Assembly (NCBI RefSeq): GCF_012395185.1
Contig: NZ_JAAZTU010000011.1
Location: forward strand, 1 to 64,000
DNA length: 64,000 nucleotides
Source of the DNA: Vibrio aestuarianus
GTDB lineage: Bacteria; Pseudomonadota; Gammaproteobacteria; Enterobacterales; Vibrionaceae
Direction: 5' to 3'
The notes below the pieces were generated by a model, which was not told the DNA's origin, searched no databases, and saw only the letters and a list, made by a program, of their open reading frames with translations. Position 1 is the first letter of the stretch. Each line of letters begins with the position of its first letter. Shown here in pieces: positions 58,174 to 64,000 of this stretch. The position numbers and the translations under genes are program-made.

Positions 58174-59022
58174 GTGAATTTTATTACAGATAACAAAATC
58201 CCCCTCGGCAGTTGGATGGAAAGTGGTGTTGATTGGCTAACCATCCATGCAGCCACATTTTTTGATACTGTTTCCTACTTACTTGAGACCATCATTTTAT
58301 CTTTAGTTGATGTGTTTAAATGGATGCCCCCTGCCGTGCCGATTTTAGTCACTGCGGCCATTGCATGGTATCTGCATCGTCAGATTTCATTGGTGGTATT
58401 TGTCATTGCGGCTCTACTGCTTATTCTAAACCTTGGCTACTGGCAAGAAATGCTGGAAACCTTTGTCCTGGTGTTTGCCGCGACAACGATTTCCGTATTA
58501 ATTGGCGTGCCATTAGGTATTGTAGCGGCGCATCGACCATGGCTTTATACGATAATGCGCCCAATTCTTGACTTAATGCAAACCGTGCCTACCTTTGTTT
58601 ATCTCATTCCAACATTGGTACTTTTCGGTTTAGGTATTGTCCCTGGTCTGATCTCGACCATTATCTTTGCTATCGCCGCCCCCATTCGCCTCACCTATCT
58701 TGGGATTACTAAAGTACCAGAAGAGTTAGTTGAAGCGGGTAAAGCGTTCGGCTCTAGTCGTATGAATTTGCTGCTTAAAGTAGAGTTACCAGCTTCTCTG
58801 CCTAGTATCATGGCGGGGATAACACAATGCATTATGTTATCACTTTCCATGGTTGTGATTGCAGCCTTAGTTGGGGCTGACGGCCTTGGCAAACCCGTGA
58901 TTCGTGCACTCAATACCGTCAATATTTCTCAAGGTTTTGAAGCTGGTTTAGCCATCGTTTTAGTCGCCATCATTCTCGATCGCTTATGCAAAACCCCAAA
59001 TCAAAATAATAAGGAAGCATAA
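58174..59022 (+). CDS. choW: Choline/glycine betaine ABC transporter permease
   Basis: ProW-like inner-membrane permease (282 aa). Several helices are followed by the binding-protein-dependent permease domain with EAA-type loop EELVEAGKAFGSSRMNLLLKVELPASLPSIMAGI. It starts with GTG, with AAGG upstream. The partner ATPase begins 3 nt after its stop. Confidence 0.92.
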   Translation: MNFITDNKIPLGSWMESGVDWLTIHAATFFDTVSYLLETIILSLVDVFKWMPPAVPILVTAAIAWYLHRQISLVVFVIAALLLILNLGYWQEMLETFVLVFAATTISVLIGVPLGIVAAHRPWLYTIMRPILDLMQTVPTFVYLIPTLVLFGLGIVPGLISTIIFAIAAPIRLTYLGITKVPEELVEAGKAFGSSRMNLLLKVELPASLPSIMAGITQCIMLSLSMVVIAALVGADGLGKPVIRALNTVNISQGFEAGLAIVLVAIILDRLCKTPNQNNKEA

Positions 59023-59024
59023 TC

Positions 59025-60212
59025 ATGGACGCTATTACCATTAAAAATCTCGATGTTGTGTTTAGCCACAATCCAAATGAAGCGCTGCAACGCCTTGATG
59101 CAGGTGAATCTCGCCAAGAGATTATCGATGCCTGCGGTCAAGTCGTAGGGGTAGACAATGTTAGCCTTACTGTTAAAGAAGGGGAAATTTGCGTCTTGAT
59201 GGGGCTGTCTGGTTCAGGGAAGTCTAGCTTGCTACGCGCGGTGAATGGCTTGAATACCATCAGCCGGGGATCATTAGAATTAAAAGATGGCGAACGCTTT
59301 GTTGACCTTGCCAGCTGTGATAAAGCAACGCTTCAGCATTTAAGAACAAATCGTGTCTCGATGGTGTTTCAAAAGTTTGCCCTTATGCCTTGGTTATCGG
59401 TTTTAGATAACGTGGCGTTTGGCTTAGACATGCAAGGAATGAGTAAGAAAAAACGCCACCAACGTGCTCGTGAACAGCTAACAATGGTTGGCCTTGCTGA
59501 GTGGGAAGATAAATTCCCCCACGAACTTTCTGGCGGCATGCAGCAACGTGTCGGTTTAGCGCGTGCTTTTGCAATGGACAGTGACATCCTGTTAATGGAC
59601 GAACCATTCTCGGCACTTGATCCACTCATTCGCGCGCAACTGCAAGATGAGTTATTAGAGCTACAAAGCAAATTAAACAAGACGATCTTATTTGTTAGCC
59701 ACGATTTAGATGAAGCACTAAAAATAGGTAATAACATCGCTATTATGGAGTCAGGTAAGCTGATTCAACACGGTAAGCCTGAAGAAATAGTCCTTACTCC
59801 AAAAACTGACTACGTTAAAGAGTTCGTGGCACACACTAACCCCCTTAACGTATTAAAAGGACGTTCGTTAATGCAGCCTATCGAACAGTTAAAACAACAA
59901 GATGATCGTTGGCAGATCTGCAACAAACAAGATGTTTGGGTAGCCAAAAACGGTACAGCATTGACATTATATGGAGCCACATCAACCACACTACTCCATT
60001 GGGATACCCAAGTTAGCGATATGTCGAACATCGACTCATCAACGATGATTGTCACTACCCCTGACATTGATATGCGCAGCGCGATTGAATTGAAACACCG
60101 AACTCAAAACCCAATTCTTCTGATGGAAAATAATCAGCTCGTCGGTGTTTTAAGCGATCAAGAAATTTATAGTGCCCTACTGGGAAATTATCAAACTGAA
60201 GAGGCAGCTTGA
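59025..60212 (+). CDS. choV: Choline/glycine betaine ABC transporter ATPase
   Basis: ProV-like ATPase of 395 aa. Walker A GLSGSGKSSLLRAVNGL, Q-loop MVFQKFALMPW, signature LSGGMQQRVGLARAFA, Walker B ILLMDEPFSALDP and the H-loop VSHDLDEALKI are all present. The C-terminal part (about residues 270-395) is a degenerate CBS-like regulatory domain, used in related transporters to sense ionic strength. A terminator follows. Confidence 0.94.
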   Translation: MDAITIKNLDVVFSHNPNEALQRLDAGESRQEIIDACGQVVGVDNVSLTVKEGEICVLMGLSGSGKSSLLRAVNGLNTISRGSLELKDGERFVDLASCDKATLQHLRTNRVSMVFQKFALMPWLSVLDNVAFGLDMQGMSKKKRHQRAREQLTMVGLAEWEDKFPHELSGGMQQRVGLARAFAMDSDILLMDEPFSALDPLIRAQLQDELLELQSKLNKTILFVSHDLDEALKIGNNIAIMESGKLIQHGKPEEIVLTPKTDYVKEFVAHTNPLNVLKGRSLMQPIEQLKQQDDRWQICNKQDVWVAKNGTALTLYGATSTTLLHWDTQVSDMSNIDSSTMIVTTPDIDMRSAIELKHRTQNPILLMENNQLVGVLSDQEIYSALLGNYQTEEAA

Positions 60213-60250
60213 CGGCGACCTCTTCACTACACTGAAATAAACTTCATGTT

Positions 60251-60280
60251 AACGCCATCATTTTGATGGTGTTATTTATT
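60251..60280 (+). terminator. Terminator of the bet-cho operon
   Basis: AACGCCATCA, a 3-nt loop, TGATGGTGTT (one G-T pair) followed by ATTTATT. Confidence 0.7.
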
Positions 60281-60496
60281 GGCGAACAAATTGCCATTGC
60301 TGATTTACCCAGTTAGGGTCCACAGCTACACCAGGGGCAAATGATGAATCAGATACATCGATGGGTTCTAGTCCGAATTAAATTTCACAATTATTGACTG
60401 ATAATCAACTCCTACATTCGCATATTCAACATTTTTTCCCGTGGCAAATACTGAGCAGGAAAACATGGTTACTAAAAAAACTGATAATTTCATCAT
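60276..60496 (-). pseudogene. Remnant of a secreted-protein gene (frameshifted)
   Basis: On the minus strand two ATGs at 60496 and 60493 open a frame that begins with a convincing signal peptide (KLSVFLVTMFSCSVFA) followed by TGKNVEYANVGVDYQSIIVKF, and stops at a TAG (60368-60370). A second frame continues directly as FGLEPIDVSDSSFAPGVAV, then DPNWVNQQWQFVRQ, and ends at TAA (60276-60278). Removing two bases, or adding one, near 60383 would join them into one product of about 70 residues. The DPNWVNQQW part is loosely like the region before the catalytic domain of secreted subtilisin-like proteases. I infer a decayed 5' fragment of a larger secreted protein; a short intact exported peptide with a sequencing error is the alternative. 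Confidence 0.5.
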
Positions 60497-60569
60497 CACA
60501 CCATTATTAATGGTCGATCAGAAAACTCCCATAACGTAAACCTTATATATCACATTATAGAATGGATTA

Positions 60570-61148
60570 TTAATCTGATAAGTGCCGTGTTATGAGCATA
60601 CTATTCAGCACACCATTTCTATTAATGTAACGATGTTTAACAACTGCAATAATGTGTATTACTACCATAAGCAAAAGTAAAACACATGATACTCGATGAA
60701 CTGAAAAGAAGAATGCGTTAACCTCAGAATTTTTTACTGGATTCGGTATTTCAAAAAGCCAAAAAAACGAGTAGTTCTCTTTCAACATTAAGAACCCGCT
60801 GACAAACACGATTAGCATTAAAAGATAAATCACGCTATGCGCTAATTTAGCGATGTGTCTTTGCAATTTTGGAATTGAAGATGGCAATTCTGGTTCGACA
60901 CGAAAAAATCGCCATATCCAACGTAAAACCAAGAGAAATGCTCCTATCGTCGCCCACGACATATTAAGAACCGATAGAATATGAAATAGCTTGGGTTTGT
61001 CCATAACGAGATGCATGGCATATCCCGCTATTAATGCGTAAATGATAATGATAGCCATACACCAATGGAGTAATTTACTGAGTACGTCATACTGACCAGA
61101 ATTAGCTTTTACTAATTTTGAAACTAAATTTTTTATACGAAGCATCAT
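60570..61148 (-). CDS. Cytochrome b561 family membrane protein
   Basis: Di-haem cytochrome b561-type protein (192 aa, four helices) of the inner membrane. Haem ligands are likely the His in VLSKLLHWCMAIIIIYAL, the His in KLFHILSVLN or AKLAHSVIYLLML, and those in FFFSVHRVSCVLLLLMVVIHIIAVVKH. It would carry electrons between quinol and a periplasmic acceptor. I used the ATG at 61148; the frame is open to 61196 and neither start has a good ribosome binding site. It is divergent from gbpA. Confidence 0.82.
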   Translation of the reverse strand: MMLRIKNLVSKLVKANSGQYDVLSKLLHWCMAIIIIYALIAGYAMHLVMDKPKLFHILSVLNMSWATIGAFLLVLRWIWRFFRVEPELPSSIPKLQRHIAKLAHSVIYLLMLIVFVSGFLMLKENYSFFWLFEIPNPVKNSEVNAFFFSVHRVSCVLLLLMVVIHIIAVVKHRYINRNGVLNSMLITRHLSD

Positions 61149-61196
61149 GATGAAAAATTTTTGAATTAATAGAATAATTATCACATTAAGTACCAT

Positions 61197-61602
61197 TAAT
61201 CACACATGAAACTTCAGGAATATTTCACCCCAGAGATTAAGCCCACCAAACATAAGCCACATTCTATAAATTTGAATTTAATTTTCATATTAAAACATGA
61301 AATATCAAAAAGAAATCAAGATCACTGCACTTATAACTATTCGATTACAACACAAGAGCAGATTTAAAAATCAATAATTAGCAAATGAAATAAAATGATA
61401 AAAACAACCAATATAGCATTAGTTCCAATAAAATTATCCCACATTCGAAGTGGAAGCATCTGTGTGTTAAATATCATATGAACCTTAACATATGCACATC
61501 TTGGGTTTTGTAATGTTGAATAATTGCTCAACACGAATAACAGCATTATAAATAACACCCCAGTTGCATAATAATTTTTGTCAACCTCCATTTGGAATAT
61601 TT
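61197..61602. other. AT-rich region between cytochrome b561 and gbpA
   Basis: A 406-bp, very AT-rich stretch that must contain the gbpA promoter. A 75-codon minus-strand frame (61364-61591) encodes two hydrophobic segments but lacks a ribosome binding site; it could be a small membrane protein or chance. I see no clear operator or terminator. Confidence 0.4.
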
Positions 61603-63075
61603 ATGAATACATTTCCCCAAAAAACATTACTTGCTTTAACGCTAGCCAGTATCAGTTCAATAGCCATGAGCCATGGTTATGTTTCAGAGTCAGGTTCAGG
61701 TGTAGCAAGTAGCCGTGTCGCATTATGTAAAAACCCAGCACCAGATACTAATGAGAAAAACATCCAATGTGGATCTATTCAATACGAGCCTCAAAGTGTT
61801 GAAGGACCAGATGGTTTTCCTAACTCAGGTCCTGCGGATGGGCATATAGCCAGTGCTGGAAGATCCATGGCAGCTGCGCTTGATGAACAAACGAGTGATC
61901 GTTGGGTTAAACGTCCAATTCAATCTGGTCTTCAAACATTTGCGTGGACTTTTACTGCAGCTCACGTCACCAAAGATTGGAAATACTACATTACTAAGCC
62001 TAATTGGAACCCTAATCAAACTTTAAGCCGTAGTTCTTTTGACCTTAATCCATTTTGTGTCATTGATGGCCATATGCAGCGACCACCTTCCGGTGTTCAA
62101 CATCAATGCGATGTTCCAACTCGTGAAGGGTATCACGTGATTTTAGCGGTATGGGATGTTGGTGATACTGCCGCTTCTTTCTACAATGTTATAGATGTTC
62201 AGTTTAATGGTGATAATCCTGGCACCCCAGATCCTGACTGGATAAATGCAGGACACATTACTCCCGCGCAAAATCTCAGAGTAGGCGATCGTGTTTTCAC
62301 TCGTGTATTTGACCATTCTGGTGAAAACGCCACACTATCAACAGTATTTAAAATTGATGAACAGCATACGCAAGCAAATGATTGGTCCTATGCATTAGCA
62401 AGAAAAATCAACAGAACGCAAAGCAATATGAAAGCGGGCCAGTTAAATGAAAACACTGGTGACTTCTCTCCGACCTATGGCATAAACCCTATTTATCGAA
62501 GCAAAAATAGTAATATTGAGCGTGTTGAAATTGGCTATGATATCGCTGAAGGTCCGGAATATGACCTTCAGGTAACCGGGCTAAAAGAAGAATATGTGAT
62601 AGGTAACCAACCAACAGAGATAGATTTATCTCTAGAAGCAAAGGGAGATCTTAAAGTAAGGTTAAACGTATTCAATCATGACCGTGAAAAATTAGCCTCT
62701 TTCCGTACAAAGATTAAAGATGGTCGGGTGAAAAATACCACATTATCGTTATCAAAATCTGAGACAGGGCACCATACGTTGGTGACTAAAATTCTCGATA
62801 TGGATGGTAACTTCATCAGTCAACACACACAAAACTTTTTCCTAGTCGATGAACAAACTACTCCACCTCCAGCAGGCGATTATGAGTTTGTCTTCCCTGA
62901 AGAGTTTACTAACTATAAAGCGGGTACCAAAGTCCTGGCAAAAGATGGCGCTATATACCAATGTAAGGCTTTCCCTTATAGTGGATACTGTTCACAGTGG
63001 TCTCCAACTGCCACTCAATTCGAACCAGGTACGGGCTCTGACTGGCAATCAGCGTGGGATAAATTAGATCACTAA
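61603..63075 (+). CDS. gbpA: GbpA, chitin/GlcNAc-binding lytic polysaccharide monooxygenase
   Basis: Secreted colonisation factor and AA10 copper oxygenase (490 aa). The signal peptide ends at residue 23 so that His24 becomes the N-terminal copper ligand; His121 ([10 protein letters not shown]) is the second ligand of the histidine brace. Domain 1 (24 to about 205) is the AA10 oxygenase. Two middle domains follow (about 210-420), and the C-terminal chitin-binding CBM73/5-type domain (about 435-490) has [17 protein letters not shown] and SGYCSQWSP. Order and length match V. cholerae GbpA. The ATG at 61603 has GGA 7 nt upstream. Confidence 0.96.
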   Translation: MNTFPQKTLLALTLASISSIAMSHGYVSESGSGVASSRVALCKNPAPDTNEKNIQCGSIQYEPQSVEGPDGFPNSGPADGHIASAGRSMAAALDEQTSDRWVKRPIQSGLQTFAWTFTAAHVTKDWKYYITKPNWNPNQTLSRSSFDLNPFCVIDGHMQRPPSGVQHQCDVPTREGYHVILAVWDVGDTAASFYNVIDVQFNGDNPGTPDPDWINAGHITPAQNLRVGDRVFTRVFDHSGENATLSTVFKIDEQHTQANDWSYALARKINRTQSNMKAGQLNENTGDFSPTYGINPIYRSKNSNIERVEIGYDIAEGPEYDLQVTGLKEEYVIGNQPTEIDLSLEAKGDLKVRLNVFNHDREKLASFRTKIKDGRVKNTTLSLSKSETGHHTLVTKILDMDGNFISQHTQNFFLVDEQTTPPPAGDYEFVFPEEFTNYKAGTKVLAKDGAIYQCKAFPYSGYCSQWSPTATQFEPGTGSDWQSAWDKLDH

Positions 63076-63093
63076 TTAGTAACCACTAACAGC

Positions 63094-63124
63094 AAAGCGC
63101 TTTATGTTCGTAAAGCGCTTTTGA
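63094..63124 (+). terminator. Terminator after gbpA
   Basis: AAAGCGCTTTA, loop TGTTCG, TAAAGCGCTTT, then T. Confidence 0.8.
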
Positions 63125-63150
63125 GTTTGACTTAACCTTAATTAACGCAT

Positions 63151-63184
63151 AAAAAAAGACGCTAAAAAGCGTCTTTTTATTTTT
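63151..63184. terminator. Bidirectional terminator of the tRNA operon
   Basis: AAAAAGACGCT, loop AAAA, AGCGTCTTTTT with A and T tracts on both sides. It directly follows the last tRNA (Cys) on the minus strand and also backs up the gbpA terminator on the plus strand. Confidence 0.92.
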
Positions 63185-63258
63185 TGGAGGCGCGACCCGG
63201 AGTCGAACCGAGGTACACGGATTTGCAATCCGCTGCATAGCCACTCTGCCATCGCGCC
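63185..63258 (-). tRNA. tRNA-Cys (GCA)
   Basis: 74-nt cloverleaf with acceptor GGCGCGA / TCGCGCC, anticodon loop ATTGCAAAT giving GCA, TTCGA in the T loop and an encoded CCA end. Last gene of the three-tRNA operon. Confidence 0.97.
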
Positions 63259-63294
63259 ATTATTTGTGTTTTGTTCTTATGAACAAAGAAGAGA

Positions 63295-63381
63295 TGGTGC
63301 CCCGGGCCGGACTTGAACCGGCACGACTCGAAAGTCGAGGGATTTTAAATCCCTTGTGTCTACCAATTTCACCACCAGGGC
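63295..63381 (-). tRNA. tRNA-Leu (UAA)
   Basis: 87-nt type II tRNA with acceptor GCCCTGG / CCGGGGC, anticodon UAA within GGGATTTAAAATCCC, a long variable arm (CTCGACTTTCGAGT) and an encoded CCA. Confidence 0.97.
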
Positions 63382-63437
63382 ACGCAATTCTGAATTGCAA
63401 TGCCGTAAACGGAAACGTTACACACCATCGTAAAATC

Positions 63438-63513
63438 TGGAGCGACACACGAGGTTCGAACTCGTGACCTCAACCTTGGCAAGGTTGCGCTCTACCAACT
63501 GAGCTAGTGTCGC
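63438..63513 (-). tRNA. tRNA-Gly (GCC)
   Basis: 76-nt tRNA with acceptor GCGACAC / GTGTCGC, anticodon GCC in CCTTGCCAAGG, and an encoded CCA. First tRNA of the operon. Confidence 0.97.
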
Positions 63514-63552
63514 ACTGTGGTTCTTGTGGGCTTCCCCGAGAGAACGAGGTGT

Positions 63553-63580
63553 ACTTTAACGGATTGAGAAAATGAGTCAA
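63553..63580 (-). promoter_or_regulatory. Promoter of the tRNA operon
   Basis: On the minus strand TTGACT (-35) and TAAAGT (-10) are separated by 16 bp, and the -10 lies about 40 bp before the tRNA-Gly gene. The spacing and hexamers fit a sigma-70 promoter. Confidence 0.65.
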
Positions 63581-63690
63581 CAATAAATTTTATTTCTTTG
63601 AATCAAGTGGTTAAAAAGCAAACTTACGATTATTTGGCAACCAGTTTTTGATCAAGAATAATACAGCCTCAGTAACTAAAATACTGAAGA

Positions 63691-64000
63691 TCACCATTTT
63701 TTCATTAACCGTCCCACTAAGTTGGGGTGATATGACCAGCAATGATCAAACATTGCCATCAATTCGGGGTTACCATATTTCGATAAACTCACTGCATGAA
63801 AGCGATTTTTTTGTACTTTCAACTGCGCCACTTTTTCGAGCAATTCTTTGGGTTGCTTAGGAGCAATAAAATCTGACAATACCACTAAGTCAGCATTTTT
63901 ATATTTATCCCCTTGCATCAATTCTATCGACTGAATTAATACTGGCTCTAGATCTGTGCCGCCATGGAATGAATAGCTCAAAAAATCACTCGCTTCTCGC
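63691..64000 (-). CDS. viaA: ViaA-like VWA domain protein (C-terminal end, partial)
   Basis: The visible 102 codons run off the right edge, so the 5' part is missing. The sequence FLSYSFHGGTDLEPVL, NADLVVLSDFIAPKQP and RFHAVSLSKYGNPELMAMFDHCW matches the end of the von Willebrand A domain of ViaA. ViaA works with the MoxR ATPase RavA, which would be expected upstream, outside the window. The frame is open through the edge with no start codon needed inside. Confidence 0.85.
   Translation of the reverse strand, partial: REASDFLSYSFHGGTDLEPVLIQSIELMQGDKYKNADLVVLSDFIAPKQPKELLEKVAQLKVQKNRFHAVSLSKYGNPELMAMFDHCWSYHPNLVGRLMKKW

Noticed and set aside
61364..61591. 75-codon hydrophobic minus-strand frame upstream of gbpA
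   Set aside because: No ribosome binding site and it runs into the gbpA leader. A small membrane protein cannot be excluded, but the support is too weak to call it a gene.
63185..63513. tRNA genes as an integration site for a mobile element
   Set aside because: No integrase gene or partial tRNA repeat is seen in the window; the operon is intact with promoter and terminator.

Overview
The window looks like a Vibrionaceae chromosome, most likely a Vibrio species and probably its secondary chromosome. The evidence is a set of genes typical of that family: a thermolabile haemolysin-type phospholipase, an intact luxPQ autoinducer-2 receptor pair, the chitin-binding lytic oxygenase gbpA, betIBA with a choline-type ABC transporter, and Vibrio-type small proteins (DUF2986, DUF496, YgjV). 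The assignment rests on recognising protein families by eye; no database search was run. I see no phage, insertion sequence, integron or CRISPR array. This is mostly ordinary, densely packed core or accessory-core DNA.

Layout. (1) 0-6.7 kb: secreted phospholipase, Lrp-type regulator with divergent EamA exporter, YegD Hsp70-like protein, DUF1289/CWC protein, EmrD-like efflux pump, HopJ-like protein. (2) 6.7-11.4 kb: a signalling module made of a periplasmic binding protein, a sensor kinase and a REC/HD-GYP c-di-GMP phosphodiesterase. (3) 11.6-23.6 kb: YqhC-like regulator and divergent YqhD aldehyde reductase, lysoplasmalogenase, TorS/TorT, methylglyoxal synthase, DNA helicase IV, YccS. (4) 23.7-33.3 kb: two small unknown proteins, HMG-CoA reductase, GlpD, a PilZ protein, LuxQ and LuxP, and a TraF-like outer-membrane protein. 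(5) 33.3-42.9 kb: GIY-YIG protein, YceH, DUF496, YgjV, then glpFK and the divergent glpABC operon. (6) 43-52 kb: FabH2, TrxC, an MFS transporter, YgbA-like, DUF2986 and NYN proteins, then the nirBD-nirC-cobA nitrite assimilation operon. (7) 52.3-60.3 kb: a class 3 lipase-like protein and the betIBA-choXWV glycine betaine operon. (8) 60.2-64 kb: a broken secreted-protein gene, a cytochrome b561, gbpA, a Gly-Leu-Cys tRNA operon and the 3' end of viaA.

How the genes work together. The glycerol genes give uptake (GlpF), phosphorylation (GlpK) and both aerobic (GlpD) and anaerobic (GlpABC) oxidation. Methylglyoxal synthase and YqhD, which act on triose-phosphate overflow and reactive carbonyls, lie nearby. 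Choline is imported by ChoXWV and oxidised to glycine betaine by BetA and BetB under BetI. Nitrite is imported by the NirC-like channel and reduced by NirBD, with CobA supplying the siroheme precursor; the nirB promoter has an FNR-like box and a NarP/NarL-like element at E. coli-like spacing. Three periplasmic-binding-protein/sensor-kinase pairs (an unnamed pair, TorT/TorS and LuxP/LuxQ) sit within about 25 kb, and two c-di-GMP proteins (HD-GYP and PilZ) lie beside two of them.

Most promising points for follow-up: the unnamed binding-protein/kinase/HD-GYP module; the phospholipase with Gly in place of the usual catalytic Asp; the WCNPC active site of TrxC; the solitary HMG-CoA reductase; the frameshifted secreted-protein remnant at about 60.3-60.5 kb; and the cytochrome b561 divergent from the copper oxygenase gbpA. 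Where several start codons were possible I chose the one with the best ribosome binding site and say so in the entry.
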